Assembly: GCA_902571425.1 (NCBI GenBank)
Contig: CACGBZ010000001.1
Location: forward strand, 62,001-126,000
DNA length: 64,000 nucleotides
Source of the DNA: an uncultured Pelagibacteraceae bacterium
GTDB lineage: Bacteria; Pseudomonadota; Alphaproteobacteria; Pelagibacterales; Pelagibacteraceae
Direction: 5' to 3'
Within the stretch, counting starts at the first letter, position 1; each line of letters begins with the position of its first letter. Shown piece after piece: positions 21,807-34,614 of this stretch. The notes below the pieces were generated by a model, which saw only the letters and a program-made list of their open reading frames with translations, was not told the DNA's origin and made no database searches. The position numbers were made by a program, and so were the translations under genes.

Positions 21807-23300
21807 ATGAGATTAATAGAACACTACGTAAACGGTAAAATAATTCCGGGGTCTTCAGATAAAAAAGGGAAAGTTTTTAATCCAGCAACTGGAGAACAAG
21901 AGTCAGAGGTAAGACTTGCTTCAAGATCTGACTTAGATAGTGCTGTTGAGGTAGCAAAAAAAGCATTTGAAACTTGGTCTTTAAAACCCGCTCTACAAAG
22001 AGCTAGAATAATATTTAAATTTAAAGAATTAATTGAAAAAAATTCTGATGAATTAACGAAGTTAATAGTTTCAGAACATGGAAAAGTTTATGAAGATGCA
22101 AGAGGATCTTTAACCAGAGGACTTGAGGTGGTAGAATTTGCTTGTGGAATACCACATTTATTAAAAGGTGAGTTTTCAGAAAATGTTGGTACTAATGTTG
22201 ATAGTTGGTCAATCAGGCAACCATTAGGAGTTGTTGCAGGTATCACACCTTTTAATTTTCCTGCTATGGTACCAATGTGGATGTTTCCAATAGCAATTGC
22301 CTGTGGAAACACCTTTATTCTTAAACCATCAGAAAAAGACCCTTCTTGTGCAATAAGATTAGCAGAACTACTTTCTGAGGCGGGTCTTCCAGAAGGAGTA
22401 TTTAACGTAATAAATGGAGATAAAGAAGCTGTTGATGCAATTTTAGAAAACAAAGATATCAAAGCTGTTAGTTTTGTAGGATCTACTCCTATTGCAAAAT
22501 ATATTTATGAAAATTCTGCTAAAAATGAAAAAAGAGTTCAAGCTTTAGGTGGAGCAAAAAACCATTTAGTTGTTATGCCAGATTGTGATTTAGATGGTGC
22601 AGTTAATGGTTTAATGGGTGCTGCTTATGGTTCAGCTGGAGAAAGATGTATGGCTCAATCAGTTGCAGTTGCGGTTGGAGATATTGGTGACGAGCTTGTA
22701 TCAAGATTATCAAAAAAAGCTGAAGCTTTAAAAGTTGGTCCTGGAATGGACAAAGCATCAGAAATGGGACCTTTAGTTACAAAAGAACATTTAGAAAAAG
22801 TTACAAGTTATGTTGATTTAGGTGTTGAAGAAGGTGCCAAGCTAGTTGTTGATGGTAGAGGTTTAAAACTTCAAGGTTATGAAAATGGTTTCTATATAGG
22901 CGGATGCTTATTTGATCATGTAAATAAAGATATGAGAATTTATAAAGAGGAAATATTTGGTCCAGTTTTATCAGTTGTTCGAGTAAAAACTTTTGAAGAG
23001 GCAGCAAAATTAATTAATGACCATGAGTATGGAAATGGAGTAAGTATTTATACAAGAGATGGTGATGCAGGCAGAACTTTTGCAAGTAAAATTCAAGTCG
23101 GTATGGTTGGTATTAACGTGCCGATCCCAGTTCCAATGGCATTTCATAGTTTTGGTGGTTGGAAAAGATCATTATTTGGAGATAGTGGAATGCATGGTAT
23201 GGAAGGAATAAAATTTTATACTAAACTCAAAACAGTAACATCCAGATGGCCTTCAGGTGTCCGATCAAATGCGGAATTTGTTATGCCAACAATGAAATAA
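21807..23300 (+). CDS. mmsA: CoA-acylating methylmalonate-semialdehyde dehydrogenase (MmsA/IolA-like)
   Basis: ALDH fold with QALGGAKNH, GSAGERCMAQSVAV, PLGVVAGITPFNFPAMVPMWMFPIAIACGNTF typical of MmsA. Confidence 0.88.
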   Translation: MRLIEHYVNGKIIPGSSDKKGKVFNPATGEQESEVRLASRSDLDSAVEVAKKAFETWSLKPALQRARIIFKFKELIEKNSDELTKLIVSEHGKVYEDARGSLTRGLEVVEFACGIPHLLKGEFSENVGTNVDSWSIRQPLGVVAGITPFNFPAMVPMWMFPIAIACGNTFILKPSEKDPSCAIRLAELLSEAGLPEGVFNVINGDKEAVDAILENKDIKAVSFVGSTPIAKYIYENSAKNEKRVQALGGAKNHLVVMPDCDLDGAVNGLMGAAYGSAGERCMAQSVAVAVGDIGDELVSRLSKKAEALKVGPGMDKASEMGPLVTKEHLEKVTSYVDLGVEEGAKLVVDGRGLKLQGYENGFYIGGCLFDHVNKDMRIYKEEIFGPVLSVVRVKTFEEAAKLINDHEYGNGVSIYTRDGDAGRTFASKIQVGMVGINVPIPVPMAFHSFGGWKRSLFGDSGMHGMEGIKFYTKLKTVTSRWPSGVRSNAEFVMPTMK

Positions 23301-23309
23301 AGGAAATAA

Positions 23310-24272
23310 ATGACAAAAATATCTTTAATTGGTGCAGGCCAAATAGGTGGAACTCTTGCACATTTAATAGGAACAAAAGAATTAGTGAATGAAGTGGTTT
23401 TATTTGATGTAGCTAGTGGTATTGCAAAAGGAAAAGCATTAGATATTGCTCAATCTTCATCTGTAGATGGTTTCAATGTTAGGTTTTCAGGAACTGATAA
23501 CTATGAGGATATAAAAGATTCAGATGTAATTATAATTACAGCTGGTGTTCCAAGAAAACCTGGAATGAGCCGAGACGATCTTCTTGGAATTAATTTAAAA
23601 ATTATTAAACAAGTTGCTGAGGGGGTAAAGAAAAATGCTCCTAACGCTTTTGTGATCTGTATCACCAATCCTTTAGATGTTATGGTTATGGCATTTCAAA
23701 AATTTTCAGGTTTGCCATCAAATAAGGTTGTTGGTATGGCAGGTATTTTAGATAGTTCGAGATTTAAATTATTTTTATCATTAGAACTAAATGTGCCAGT
23801 AAGAGAAATTGAGGCAATGGTTATGGGTGGTCATGGTGACACCATGGTTCCTATGCCAAGATTTACAAAAATTTCAGGTAAACCATTGATGGATCTTGTA
23901 AAGAATGGAGAGATTTCTTCAGAAAGAGTTGAGGAAATTAATCAAAGAACACGAGATGGTGGTGCGGAAATAGTTAAATATTTAGAAAAAGGATCAGCCT
24001 TTTATGCACCAGCAGCTTCAGGTGTTCAAATGGCAGAGGCATATTTGAATGATCAGAAAAAATTATTACCCTGTGCTGTACAATTAAATGGAGAATACGG
24101 TGTGAAAAATGTTTATGCAGGTGTTCCTGTTGTCATTGGAAAAGATGGTGTAGAAAAAATTGAAGAGATTGATTTAGATGAAAAAGAAAAAAAAGAATTT
24201 ATGCATTCAATAGATGCTGTAAAAGCTTTATGGGAAGCTGCATCTAAAATAGATACTGATTTATCTAAATAA
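23310..24272 (+). CDS. mdh: malate dehydrogenase
   Basis: [50 protein letters not shown]. Confidence 0.96.
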   Translation: MTKISLIGAGQIGGTLAHLIGTKELVNEVVLFDVASGIAKGKALDIAQSSSVDGFNVRFSGTDNYEDIKDSDVIIITAGVPRKPGMSRDDLLGINLKIIKQVAEGVKKNAPNAFVICITNPLDVMVMAFQKFSGLPSNKVVGMAGILDSSRFKLFLSLELNVPVREIEAMVMGGHGDTMVPMPRFTKISGKPLMDLVKNGEISSERVEEINQRTRDGGAEIVKYLEKGSAFYAPAASGVQMAEAYLNDQKKLLPCAVQLNGEYGVKNVYAGVPVVIGKDGVEKIEEIDLDEKEKKEFMHSIDAVKALWEAASKIDTDLSK

Positions 24273-24274
24273 TA

Positions 24275-25435
24275 ATGAACATTCACGAGCATCAAGCTAA
24301 ACAAATATTAAAAAAATATGGAGCTGTAGTTCCTGAAGGAGTATTTGCGCTTAATGTTGATGAACTTATTGAAAAAGCAAAAGCACTCAAAACTGAGAAA
24401 TATGTACTTAAGGCACAAATCCATGCTGGCGGCAGAGGAAAAGCTGGTGGTGTAAAAATTTTACACTCTATTGAGGAACTAACAGTAGCAGCTAAAGAAT
24501 TATTAGGAAAAACATTAATTACCCATCAAACTGGCCCTGAAGGTAGAGAGGTAAAAAGATTATACGTGGAAGAATCATCAAATATAGATAAAGAATTTTA
24601 CTTATCGTGCCTGGTTGACAGAGCAAGTTCTAAAATTGCATTTATATCAAGTGATCAAGGAGGGATGGACATTGAAGAAGTTGCAAGCAGCTCACCTGAA
24701 AAAATTATAACTACAAAAGTTGATATGGGTGATGAAATTTCCGAGTCAGATTGTGAAAAAATAATTAATATTTTTAATTTAAATGAAGATACAAAAAAAC
24801 AAACAATAACATTAATTAAATCAATATATAAAATGTTTGTGGGTACCGATGCAAACATGGTTGAAGTAAATCCATTAATTTTGACAAAAGAGGAAAAAAT
24901 TGTTTGTTTAGATGCAAAAGTTAATTTCGACTCTAACGCTTTATTCAGACATCCAGAAATTATTGAATTAAGAGATTTAAACGAGGAAGATCCTACTGAG
25001 ATAGAAGCTAGCAAGCATGATCTTGCATATATCAAGCTAGATGGAAGTATTGGCTGTATGGTGAATGGGGCGGGATTAGCAATGGCAACAATGGATATAA
25101 TTAAATTATATGGTAAAGAGCCAGCAAATTTTTTAGATGTAGGCGGTGGTGCATCCAAAGAAAAAGTATCTGCTGCATTAAAGATAATTCTCTCAGACAA
25201 AAATGTTAAAGGTATTTTAATTAATATTTTTGGAGGAATAATGAGATGCGATGTCCTTGCCCAAGGAGTAGTTGATGCAGCTAAAGAAATTAATATTAGT
25301 GTACCTTTAGTTGTAAGATTAGCAGGCACAAATTTCAAAGAAGGAAAAGAAATTCTTGATAATTCTGGATTAAAATTAATTTCTGCAGAAAATTTAGATG
25401 ACGCTGCTAAGAAAATTGTTGAGGCGATAAAATAA
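24275..25435 (+). CDS. sucC: succinate-CoA ligase beta subunit
   Basis: [43 protein letters not shown]. Confidence 0.97.
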   Translation: MNIHEHQAKQILKKYGAVVPEGVFALNVDELIEKAKALKTEKYVLKAQIHAGGRGKAGGVKILHSIEELTVAAKELLGKTLITHQTGPEGREVKRLYVEESSNIDKEFYLSCLVDRASSKIAFISSDQGGMDIEEVASSSPEKIITTKVDMGDEISESDCEKIINIFNLNEDTKKQTITLIKSIYKMFVGTDANMVEVNPLILTKEEKIVCLDAKVNFDSNALFRHPEIIELRDLNEEDPTEIEASKHDLAYIKLDGSIGCMVNGAGLAMATMDIIKLYGKEPANFLDVGGGASKEKVSAALKIILSDKNVKGILINIFGGIMRCDVLAQGVVDAAKEINISVPLVVRLAGTNFKEGKEILDNSGLKLISAENLDDAAKKIVEAIK

Positions 25436-25436
25436 A

Positions 25437-26312
25437 ATGTCGGTTTTGGTAAATAAAAATACTAAAGTAATTTGTCAGGGATTTACTGGCTCACACGGAA
25501 CATTTCATTCAGAGCAAGCTATAAAATATGGAACTAATCTTGTTGGTGGAGTTACGCCAAAGAAAGGTGGACAAAAACATTTAGACAGACCAGTTTTTAA
25601 TAGTGTTTTAGAGGCAAAAGATGAAGTAGGAGCAGACGCAACTATGATTTATGTGCCTGCTAAATTTGCAGCAGCAGCAATCATTGAAGCTATTGATGCA
25701 TCAATTGAACTTATAGTTTGTATAACTGAAGGAATTCCAATTCAGGATATGCTTAAGGTAAGACAAAAATTAAGTGGATCTAGTAGCAGATTAATTGGAC
25801 CTAATTGTCCAGGAATAATTACACCAGATGAATGTAAAATTGGAATTATGCCGGGAAGTATTCACAAAAGAGGAAGTGTTGGAATTGTATCGAGGTCAGG
25901 AACATTAACATATGAAGCAGTAGCCCAAACAACTGAAAATGGACTTGGTCAATCAACCTGTATTGGTATTGGTGGTGATCCTATTAATGGAACAAATTTT
26001 ATAGATTGTTTAGATTTATTTTTAAATGATAATGAAACACAATCTATTTTAATGATAGGTGAAATTGGAGGAACAGCCGAAGAAGAAGCGGCTGACTTTG
26101 TAAATAATCATAAAATTAAAAAACCAATAGTTGGATTTATAGCTGGAATTACTGCTCCTCCAGGAAGGAGAATGGGGCATGCTGGTGCTATTATATCAGG
26201 TGGCAAGGGTGGAGCTGAAGATAAAATAAAAAAAATGGAAGAATGTGGTATTACAGTTGCTAAATCACCATCAATTATTGGAAAAACTTTATTTGATAAA
26301 CTGTCTAATTGA
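25437..26312 (+). CDS. sucD: succinate-CoA ligase alpha subunit
   Basis: [49 protein letters not shown]. Confidence 0.97.
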   Translation: MSVLVNKNTKVICQGFTGSHGTFHSEQAIKYGTNLVGGVTPKKGGQKHLDRPVFNSVLEAKDEVGADATMIYVPAKFAAAAIIEAIDASIELIVCITEGIPIQDMLKVRQKLSGSSSRLIGPNCPGIITPDECKIGIMPGSIHKRGSVGIVSRSGTLTYEAVAQTTENGLGQSTCIGIGGDPINGTNFIDCLDLFLNDNETQSILMIGEIGGTAEEEAADFVNNHKIKKPIVGFIAGITAPPGRRMGHAGAIISGGKGGAEDKIKKMEECGITVAKSPSIIGKTLFDKLSN

Positions 26313-26346
26313 AAAAAAATATTAGAGGGATATATTAATAAAAAAG

Positions 26347-29265
26347 ATGTCTTCATCAAAAAATCTTGATTTCGAAAAAACTTCATTTTTAAACAAATCT
26401 AATAGTGCCTTTATTGAAGAAATGTATTTAAAGTTTGTTAATAAAGATGCTGATCTTCCAGAAAGTTGGGCAAATTATTTTGAGGGAATTGGTGAAGAAT
26501 TAAATGTTATAGCAAAAGAAATTAATGGTCCTTCATGGGGACCAACTAAAAAAAAGATTGATATTGATGAATTACAAAAAAAAATAGAAGAACAAGATAA
26601 AATTGATTTTGATAATGTCAAATTAGACACTTCAGAAAAATTTAATTTTCAATTACTTGCTGATTCAAATAAAGACTCTATCAGTGCTGTAGCATTAATT
26701 AGAGCATATAGACTAAGAGGACATTTATTAGCTGATCTTGATCCTTTAGAAATGAGAGAGTCAGAATATTTAGATGAGCTTCATCCAGATTTTTATGGTT
26801 TTAAAAAAGAAAATTACGATAAGAAAATCTTTCTAAATGGGGTAATCAATCTTAAATATGCAAATATAAGAGAAATACTTAAGTTTATGAAAAAGACCTA
26901 TTGTGGAAAAATAGGTTATGAATTCATGCATATTTCAAACCCAGTTGAGAGAAAGTGGTTTAGAGACAGAATAGAGCAAGATAAAAATGCACTTCAATTT
27001 ACAAAAAATGGTAAAGAGGCAATTTTAAATAAGTTAGTACAGGCAGAAGGATTTGAAAAATTTTTAGCTACTAAGTATGTGGGCACAAAAAGGTTTGGTT
27101 TAGATGGTGGTGAAAGTTTAATTCCTGCCCTTGAACAAATAATTAAAATTGGTGGTCAAAATAATATAAAAGAAGTTAAAATAGGCATGTCTCATAGAGG
27201 CAGACTTAACGTTTTGGCAAATGTTTTACAAAAATCTTACAAAAAAATTTTTAATGAGTTTGCCGGTGAGTTTAGTACCGATTCTGAAGATAGCGCTGGA
27301 GATGTAAAATATCATCTTGGAGCGTCGTCTGATAGAGAATTTGATGGAAATTCAGTACATGTCAGTTTAACAGATAATCCTTCTCATTTAGAAGCTGTTA
27401 ACCCAGTTGTTTTAGGACAAACAAGAGCCAAACAATTTTTCCATAAAGATAAAGAGAGAAATAAAGTTATACCTATTCTCATTCATGGGGATGCAGCCTT
27501 TGCTGGTCAAGGAGTTGTAGCAGAATGTTTTGCAATGTCAGGACTACCAGGGCACAACACTGGTGGAACAATTCATATTATTGTTAATAATCAGATAGGA
27601 TTTACTACTAGCCCAAGATTTGCCAGATCTTCACCTTATCCATCTGACGTTGCAAAAATGGTAGAGGCACCAATTCTTCATGTAAATGGAGATGATCCAG
27701 AAGCAGTTGTTTATGCAACTAGAATAGCAACAGAATTTCGATTAAAATTTAATAGAGACGTTGTAGTAGATTTAATTTGTTATAGAAGATTTGGACATAA
27801 TGAGGGAGATGAGCCTTCATTTACTCAACCTTTAATGTATAAAAAAATAAGATCTCATCCTAGCGTTTACAAAATATATGGAAATAAATTAGTTAACGAA
27901 AAATCAATAACTGCAGAATTATTAAATCAAAATGTTAAATCATTTAAAGATTTACTTGATGAACAATATAAAAGTGCAAAAGATTATAACCCTAAAATAG
28001 AATGGTTTGAGGGAACATGGTCAAGATATAAACCTGAAAGAGGTAAAGATAAAAGGGGTATAACAGGATATGATGAAAATAAATTAAAAATAATTTCAGA
28101 TAAAATAAATGTTATTCCTGAAGAAAAAAATATTCACAAAACTATCTCTAAAATACTTAATGCCAGAAAAGAAAGTACCGAAAAAGGGATTGGAATCGAT
28201 TGGTCTTCAGCAGAATCTTTAGCGTTTGGATCTTTGCTAGAAGAGGGATATCCGGTAAGACTTGTAGGACAAGACTCTGGAAGAGGGACATTCAGTCAAC
28301 GGCATTCTGTTTTAAGAAATCAAATAGACAATTCTAGGTATATTCCGCTTAATAATATTTCTAATAATCAAAAGCAATTTGAAGTAGTAGACAGTTTTTT
28401 GTCTGAACTTGCAGTTTTGGGATTTGAATATGGTTACAGTCTAGTAGAGCCAAATACCCTTACTCTCTGGGAAGCACAATTTGGTGACTTTGCTAATGGT
28501 GCTCAAGTAGTAATTGATCAATTTATTGCATCCGGTGAAAGAAAATGGAATAGAGCATCTGGTATTGTAATGTTATTACCTCATGGATATGAGGGACAAG
28601 GACCGGAGCATTCATCAGCAAGGCTAGAAAGATTTTTACAACTATGCTCAAACGATAATATGCAAGTGATGAACTGCACAACTCCAGCAAATTATTTTCA
28701 CGCTTTGAGAAGACAAATGCACAGGAGTTTCAGAAAGCCACTTATCATAATGACACCAAAATCATTATTAAGAAATAAATATTGTGTTTCAAATTTAGAA
28801 GATTTTAACAAAAAAAATACTTTTCATAGAGTATTGTGGGATCATGCTATTGATCCTAAGTCTAAAGGATTTATTAAACTTAGAGAAAGTTCAAAGATTA
28901 AAAAAGTAATTCTTTGTTCTGGAAAAGTATATTTTGATTTATTAGATGCCAGAGAAAAAATCAAAAGAGATGATGTTGTGATGTATAGAATTGAACAATT
29001 ATATCCATTTCCAGTAAAAGCTTTGATTAAAGAATTAAAACCATATGCTAAAAATGCTGAATTTTTTTGGTGTCAAGAAGAACCAAAAAATATGGGTGCT
29101 TGGTTTTCAGTTAGAGATTATATCCAATGGACATTAGACACTTTAAAGGCTAATAATAATAAAATTTCTTATATAGGAAGAAGCCCAGACGCAACTCCTG
29201 CAACAGGATATGCCAAAAGGCATAATTCTCAACAACAAGAAATAATTAACAAGGTATTTGATTAA
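26347..29265 (+). CDS. sucA: 2-oxoglutarate dehydrogenase E1
   Basis: 972 aa; [59 protein letters not shown]. Confidence 0.97.
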   Translation: MSSSKNLDFEKTSFLNKSNSAFIEEMYLKFVNKDADLPESWANYFEGIGEELNVIAKEINGPSWGPTKKKIDIDELQKKIEEQDKIDFDNVKLDTSEKFNFQLLADSNKDSISAVALIRAYRLRGHLLADLDPLEMRESEYLDELHPDFYGFKKENYDKKIFLNGVINLKYANIREILKFMKKTYCGKIGYEFMHISNPVERKWFRDRIEQDKNALQFTKNGKEAILNKLVQAEGFEKFLATKYVGTKRFGLDGGESLIPALEQIIKIGGQNNIKEVKIGMSHRGRLNVLANVLQKSYKKIFNEFAGEFSTDSEDSAGDVKYHLGASSDREFDGNSVHVSLTDNPSHLEAVNPVVLGQTRAKQFFHKDKERNKVIPILIHGDAAFAGQGVVAECFAMSGLPGHNTGGTIHIIVNNQIGFTTSPRFARSSPYPSDVAKMVEAPILHVNGDDPEAVVYATRIATEFRLKFNRDVVVDLICYRRFGHNEGDEPSFTQPLMYKKIRSHPSVYKIYGNKLVNEKSITAELLNQNVKSFKDLLDEQYKSAKDYNPKIEWFEGTWSRYKPERGKDKRGITGYDENKLKIISDKINVIPEEKNIHKTISKILNARKESTEKGIGIDWSSAESLAFGSLLEEGYPVRLVGQDSGRGTFSQRHSVLRNQIDNSRYIPLNNISNNQKQFEVVDSFLSELAVLGFEYGYSLVEPNTLTLWEAQFGDFANGAQVVIDQFIASGERKWNRASGIVMLLPHGYEGQGPEHSSARLERFLQLCSNDNMQVMNCTTPANYFHALRRQMHRSFRKPLIIMTPKSLLRNKYCVSNLEDFNKKNTFHRVLWDHAIDPKSKGFIKLRESSKIKKVILCSGKVYFDLLDAREKIKRDDVVMYRIEQLYPFPVKALIKELKPYAKNAEFFWCQEEPKNMGAWFSVRDYIQWTLDTLKANNNKISYIGRSPDATPATGYAKRHNSQQQEIINKVFD

Positions 29266-29270
29266 TTTTA

Positions 29271-30569
29271 ATGAGTGAAAAAATAGTAGTCCCAGTTCTA
29301 GGTGAAAGTATAACAGAAGCGACTGTTGCAAAATGGTTAAAAAATGCAGGAGATAAAGTCGAAGCAGATGAACCAATTGTAGAACTTGAGACAGACAAAG
29401 TAAATTTAGAAGTACCATCTCCAATTTCTGGTGTGTTAACTGAGATAAATTCACAAGACGGATCAGTTGTAGAGGTAGGAGCATTATTAGGTTCTGTATC
29501 AGCAGAAGGTGGAGCGGTTAAATCTGCGCCAAAAACCCAAAAAGAAATCAAGCAAGAAGAAATAGTTCCTGCAGAGAGCAATGTAATAAAATTAGATGCA
29601 AATAAAAAAGAACCAAAAGTATTTGAAGAAAAAGAGATAGAAAAACCCAAAGGGAAACCTTTAGTTTTAACTGAGGAAGTTAAATTAGATGTTGCTCCAA
29701 AAAGAGATGTTAATCCAACATTGTCTCCAGCAGTGAGAAAAATAGTAACTGAAAATAATATTGATATTAATACAATTCAAGGTTCAGGAAAAGATGGGAG
29801 AGTTTTAAAAGGAGATTTAATAAGTTTGATGGGTGCAAATCCAAAACCATCTGAAAGAAAAATTCAATATGGTGAAGAAGAACGAATTAAAATGACTAGG
29901 TTGAGACAGACTATTGCAAAAAGATTAAAGCAAGCTCAAGAGAATGCCGCTCTTTTAACAACATTTAACGAAGTTGATATGAGTAGCGTAATGGAAATGA
30001 GGAAAGAAAATCAAGAGGATTTCCAATCTCGTTATGGAATAAAATTAGGATTTATGTCTTTCTTTGTAAAAGCATGTGTAGTTGCTTTAAAAAATTTCCC
30101 TGCAGTGAATGCTGAAATAGATGGTGATGAGATAATATATAAAAATTATTACAATATTAGTTTTGCTGTTGGAACAGATAAAGGCTTGGTTGTTCCAGTT
30201 TTAAGAAATGCAGATGAATTATCATTTGCTGATATTGAAAAAAATATTAAAGAAATTTCAGAAAAAGCGCGAGATGGAAAGCTAACGATTGAAGATCTCC
30301 AGGGAGGAACATTTACAATAAGTAATGGAGGTGTGTATGGGTCCATGCTTTCAACACCAATACTAAATTTACCTCAATCTGGTGTGTTGGGTATGCACAA
30401 TATAGTAGAGAGACCTATTGTTGTAGATGGTGAAATCAAAATAAGACCAATTATGTATTTAGCATTATCATATGATCATAGAATTATTGATGGAAAAGAA
30501 TCTGTATCTTTCCTTAAAATGATTAAAGAAAACTTAGAAGACCCTAGAAGGTTGTTTTTAGATATTTAA
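29271..30569 (+). CDS. sucB: 2-oxoglutarate dehydrogenase E2 (dihydrolipoyl succinyltransferase)
   Basis: Lipoyl site [15 protein letters not shown]3-binding domain, catalytic [14 protein letters not shown]. Confidence 0.97.
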   Translation: MSEKIVVPVLGESITEATVAKWLKNAGDKVEADEPIVELETDKVNLEVPSPISGVLTEINSQDGSVVEVGALLGSVSAEGGAVKSAPKTQKEIKQEEIVPAESNVIKLDANKKEPKVFEEKEIEKPKGKPLVLTEEVKLDVAPKRDVNPTLSPAVRKIVTENNIDINTIQGSGKDGRVLKGDLISLMGANPKPSERKIQYGEEERIKMTRLRQTIAKRLKQAQENAALLTTFNEVDMSSVMEMRKENQEDFQSRYGIKLGFMSFFVKACVVALKNFPAVNAEIDGDEIIYKNYYNISFAVGTDKGLVVPVLRNADELSFADIEKNIKEISEKARDGKLTIEDLQGGTFTISNGGVYGSMLSTPILNLPQSGVLGMHNIVERPIVVDGEIKIRPIMYLALSYDHRIIDGKESVSFLKMIKENLEDPRRLFLDI

Positions 30570-31970
30570 ATGTCAGAAAAATTTCAAGCTGTAGTTATTG
30601 GAGGTGGACCAGGTGGTTATGTGTGTGCAATCAGACTTGCTCAATTAGGATTAAAAACTGCATGTATAGAGTCTAGAGGGTCTTTGGGAGGTACTTGTTT
30701 AAATGTTGGTTGTATCCCATCAAAAAGCTTGCTTAATCTGTCTGAAGAATTTCACAAAGTAAAAAGTTTAGCAAACAAAGGTATTGAAGTTGGTGAAGTA
30801 AAATTAAATTTAGACAAAATGATGAAAAGCAAAGATAAAGCTGTAACAGTTCTTACAAAAGGTGTTGAATTTCTTTTGAAAAAGAACAAAGTTACTTACT
30901 TTAAAGGACACGGAAGTTTTAAATCTAAAAATGAAATTTTAATAAAGGACGATAAAAATAAAGAAACCATCATCCAAACAGAAAAAACAGTTATTGCAAC
31001 AGGATCAGTTCCAGTTTCATTACCAGGAATAGAAATAGATGAGAAAACAATTGTCTCATCAACAGGTGCATTAAAGTTAGAAAAGGTACCTAAGAAAATG
31101 GTTGTAGTAGGAGGAGGCTATATAGGATTGGAGATGGGATCTGTATGGTCTAGACTTGGGGCAGAGGTACAAGTTGTTGAATTTTTAGATCATATTACAC
31201 CTGGAATGGATAAAGAAATCTCTTCAGAATTTATGAAAATTTTAAAAAAACAGGGGATGAAATTTAATATGCAAAATAAAGTTGAAACAATTAAAAAAAA
31301 TGCATTAGGTGTAGTGGTTTCAACACTGGATAAAGATGGAAATAAAAATAATTTTGAGTGTGATGTTGTTTTAATTTCTGTTGGTAGAAAGCCTAACACG
31401 GATGGTTTAAATTTAGAGTCTGTAGGAGTAGATCTTGATGAAAGAAATAGAATTAAAACTGATAAAAGTTTTAAGACGAACATTGAAAATATTTATGCAA
31501 TAGGCGATGTTATTGTTGGTCCAATGCTTGCACATAAAGCAGAGGATGAAGGTATAGCGGTTGCAGAAAATATAGTTGGTCAATCTGGGCATGTAAATTA
31601 CGATACAATTCCAGGAGTAGTTTATACAACACCAGAAGTAGCATCAATCGGTAAAACTGAGGAACAATTAAAAGAATTAAATAAAAAATATAAAGTAGGG
31701 AAATTTTCGTTTATGGCTAATTCAAGAGCCAAGGCCATAGATGATGCAGAAGGTTTTGTTAAAATTTTAGCTGATGAGCAAACAGATAAAGTATTAGGTG
31801 CACATATAATTGGACCGCATGCAGGAGAACTAATTGCAGAGATCGGTGTTGCAATGGAATTTGGTGCAAGTGCAGAAGATATCGCTCGAACTTGTCATGC
31901 TCATCCAACGTTTTCTGAAGCAGTTAAAGAAGCAGCTTTATCAGTAGATAAAAGAGCAATACACTCTTAA
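30570..31970 (+). CDS. lpdA: dihydrolipoyl dehydrogenase (E3)
   Basis: [13 protein letters not shown] redox motif; [15 protein letters not shown]-terminus. Confidence 0.97.
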   Translation: MSEKFQAVVIGGGPGGYVCAIRLAQLGLKTACIESRGSLGGTCLNVGCIPSKSLLNLSEEFHKVKSLANKGIEVGEVKLNLDKMMKSKDKAVTVLTKGVEFLLKKNKVTYFKGHGSFKSKNEILIKDDKNKETIIQTEKTVIATGSVPVSLPGIEIDEKTIVSSTGALKLEKVPKKMVVVGGGYIGLEMGSVWSRLGAEVQVVEFLDHITPGMDKEISSEFMKILKKQGMKFNMQNKVETIKKNALGVVVSTLDKDGNKNNFECDVVLISVGRKPNTDGLNLESVGVDLDERNRIKTDKSFKTNIENIYAIGDVIVGPMLAHKAEDEGIAVAENIVGQSGHVNYDTIPGVVYTTPEVASIGKTEEQLKELNKKYKVGKFSFMANSRAKAIDDAEGFVKILADEQTDKVLGAHIIGPHAGELIAEIGVAMEFGASAEDIARTCHAHPTFSEAVKEAALSVDKRAIHS

Positions 31971-31992
31971 TTTTTTTTCATATTATAAAAAT

Positions 31993-33948
31993 ATGAAATA
32001 TCCGATTCTCGTACCAAATATTTTTAATCATCCATTTACTTATGAAAGTAATTTAAATCTTAAAGTTGGTGATTATGTAATGGTACCTTTTGGAAAATCA
32101 AAAATTACCGGTATTGTTTGGGACGAATTTGAAAAAAATAATAATAAAAATTTTAAGACTAAAAAGGTAATCAAGAAATTAGACGTTACTCCACTAAAAA
32201 AAAATACAATCAATTTTTTAAATTGGTTTGCAGAATATAATCTTATCCCAAAGGGTATGGCATTAAAGTTAGTGCTCTTAAGTAGTGATGCGGTAGAGAA
32301 CAAAGAAACTCAACTTTATCAAATATTTGATAGTAAAATTAAACAAAACTTAATCAAGCTGTCTAGCGATCAAAACAAATCTCTAAAAAAAATGAATGTT
32401 TCAAATAAAAAATTTAGAGTTCATGTTTTACAAGGCACAACTGGATCAGGAAAAACTTTAGTTTATTTTGAAGCGTTAAAACCACTGATAGAGAGGGGTT
32501 TTCAAGGATTAATTTTATTGCCAGAAATAGGTCTAACTAGTCAGTTTGAACAAAAATTTTTAGAATATTTTGGTTTTAAACCTGCAGTTTGGCATTCAGG
32601 TATTTCAAAAAAAAAGAAAGAATTAATTTGGAGTGGAGTTACTAATGGTAAAATAAAAATAATTATTGGTGCAAGATCTTCACTATTTTTACCGTTTAAA
32701 AAATTAGGAATGATAATTGTTGATGAGGAACATGATCAATCATTTAAACAAGATGAAGGCATAACTTACAATGCTCGTGATATGGCAATTTCTAGAGCAT
32801 CTTTTGAAAATATTCCAATCAATTTGATTACTGCTGTTCCTTCTATAGAAACTTTTGAAAATATTAAAAAAGGTAAATACGAAGTATCTAGATTAAATGA
32901 AAGGTACCAAAACGCAGCATTACCTAATTATGAAATTATTAATTTAAATAATACCAAACTTGAAAAACAATCATGGCTATCAAATAAAATTATTGAAAAA
33001 GTAAATTTACATTTGGAAAAAAAAGATCAGGTTTTGTTTTTTTTAAATAGAAGAGGTTTTTCTCCAAATGCTTTATGCAATAAATGTTTTACAAGTTTTA
33101 CATGTCCAAATTGTAGTATCAATTTAGTTTATCATAAAAATAAAAATAATTTATTATGTCATTATTGTGGATACAAATCTGATCTTAAAAGGAATTGTAC
33201 AAAAGAAGGTAATTGTGAATTTATTTTTAGTGGTCCTGGTGTTGAGAGAATTTCAGAAGAGGTAAAAAGAAAATTTCCGGGAAAAACAATAGAGATTTTT
33301 TCAAGTGACACAATGAATAAAAAAGATTCTAAAGAAAAAATAGATAAAATTATAAATAATCAAACACATATTTTAGTTGGAACTCAATTGATTTCAAAAG
33401 GTTTTCATTTTCCAAGCTTAAATTGCATTGTAGTTGTTGATATTGATCTTTCATCTCAAGGACATGATTTAAGAGGTGCAGAAAAAAATTTACAGCTTTA
33501 TCATCAACTTTCAGGACGTGCAGGAAGAACTGGAAAACCAGCAACTGTATATTTTCAAACCTATGAAAATAATACTAAGATGATTTCAGAAATTACAAGT
33601 AAAAATCCAGATATTTTTTTAGAAAGAGAACTGGAGATAAGAAAAAAAAATAAACTACCTCCATTTCAAAGGTTTATTTCTTTAATCTTAACGGGAGATA
33701 ATGAAATTAAATTAGAAAAAGAAGCTATTAATTTTAAAAATTTTATTGAAAATAAAATTGAAGGAAAAATATTAGGGCCAGTGAATGCTCCATTATTTAG
33801 ATTAAAGAGAAAATTTAGAATTAGATTTTTAATTAGAGGCTTAAAATCTATGAAACTACAAAGCTCTCTTGCAAAAATTATTCCAAAATATAAATTTTCT
33901 TCTGGAATAAAACTTTCAGTTGATGTTGACCCAATTAACTTCAATTAA
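31993..33948 (+). CDS. priA: primosomal protein N' (replication restart helicase PriA)
   Basis: GTTGSGKTLVYFEAL, DEEHD, zinc-binding CNKCFTSFTCPNCSINLVYHKNKNNLLCHYCGYK, LSGRAGRTGKP. Confidence 0.95.
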   Translation: MKYPILVPNIFNHPFTYESNLNLKVGDYVMVPFGKSKITGIVWDEFEKNNNKNFKTKKVIKKLDVTPLKKNTINFLNWFAEYNLIPKGMALKLVLLSSDAVENKETQLYQIFDSKIKQNLIKLSSDQNKSLKKMNVSNKKFRVHVLQGTTGSGKTLVYFEALKPLIERGFQGLILLPEIGLTSQFEQKFLEYFGFKPAVWHSGISKKKKELIWSGVTNGKIKIIIGARSSLFLPFKKLGMIIVDEEHDQSFKQDEGITYNARDMAISRASFENIPINLITAVPSIETFENIKKGKYEVSRLNERYQNAALPNYEIINLNNTKLEKQSWLSNKIIEKVNLHLEKKDQVLFFLNRRGFSPNALCNKCFTSFTCPNCSINLVYHKNKNNLLCHYCGYKSDLKRNCTKEGNCEFIFSGPGVERISEEVKRKFPGKTIEIFSSDTMNKKDSKEKIDKIINNQTHILVGTQLISKGFHFPSLNCIVVVDIDLSSQGHDLRGAEKNLQLYHQLSGRAGRTGKPATVYFQTYENNTKMISEITSKNPDIFLERELEIRKKNKLPPFQRFISLILTGDNEIKLEKEAINFKNFIENKIEGKILGPVNAPLFRLKRKFRIRFLIRGLKSMKLQSSLAKIIPKYKFSSGIKLSVDVDPINFN

Positions 33949-33952
33949 CCGC

Positions 33953-33970
33953 AAAAAAGAGGCCTTTTTT
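33953..33970 (+). terminator. possible A/U-rich intrinsic terminator after priA
   Basis: AAAAAAG-AGGC-CTTTTTT perfect 7-bp inverted repeat with 4-nt loop, directly after the priA stop. Confidence 0.4.
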
Positions 33971-33983
33971 ACAAATCCGCTAC

Positions 33984-34012
33984 TTGAAGACATAAGGGTC
34001 ATATGCTATTTA
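33984..34012 (+). promoter_or_regulatory. candidate sigma70-type promoter for the atp operon
   Basis: TTGAAG (33984-33989), 17-nt spacer, TATTTA (34007-34012) in the 108-nt priA-atpH gap. Confidence 0.3.
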
Positions 34013-34056
34013 GGGCGTGATTTTTAAATAATCTTCAACATTATAGAGGAACTAAG

Positions 34057-34614
34057 TTGAGTAAAGACACCGGATTTTCAATAACTTCAGCTGAAAGGTA
34101 TTCTCTTGCGCTATTTGAACTTTCAGAGGAAAATAATCTTTTAAGTCAGATTGAAGATCAATCTTCATCTATTCTTAATTTAATTGATCAAAGTGAAGAT
34201 TTTTCTAATTTGATTAAAGATCCAACTACAAGCCAAGAAGATTTACTAAAAGTAATTAATACAATCTCTGAAAATAATAAATTTGAGTCTTTATTTAAAA
34301 ATTTTTTAAGTTTCTTAATTCAAAAAAGACGTTTCTTTTTTATTGAACGTATCCTTAAAAGCTTTATTGAAATTTGTTCAAGAAAAAGAGGTGAACTTAA
34401 GGCAGAATTAAAATCAGCAAAAGAATTATCTAATGAAGAAATTGGAAAAATTACAGAGGAGTTAACAAAAAACTTTAGCTCAAAAATAAAATTAAACTAC
34501 AAACATGATGAAAGTTTAATAGGAGGTTTAGTAGCACAAGTAGGAAGTACTATGGTCGATACCTCAATTAAAAATAAATTACAACAAATCGAAAATAGAA
34601 TGATAGAGGCATAA
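34057..34614 (+). CDS. atpH: F1F0 ATP synthase delta subunit (TTG start)
   Basis: SAERYSLALFELSEENN N-terminus, DESLIGGLVAQVGSTMVDTSIKNKLQQIE C-terminus, upstream of atpA. Confidence 0.95.
   Translation: MSKDTGFSITSAERYSLALFELSEENNLLSQIEDQSSSILNLIDQSEDFSNLIKDPTTSQEDLLKVINTISENNKFESLFKNFLSFLIQKRRFFFIERILKSFIEICSRKRGELKAELKSAKELSNEEIGKITEELTKNFSSKIKLNYKHDESLIGGLVAQVGSTMVDTSIKNKLQQIENRMIEA

Noticed and set aside
9639-34000. Numerous antisense ORFs over leuC, leuB, dmdB, dmdA, asd, sdhA, mmsA, mdh, sucC, sucD, sucA, sucB, lpdA and priA
   Set aside because: All lie within strongly conserved opposite-strand genes, with no motifs and compositionally biased sequence.
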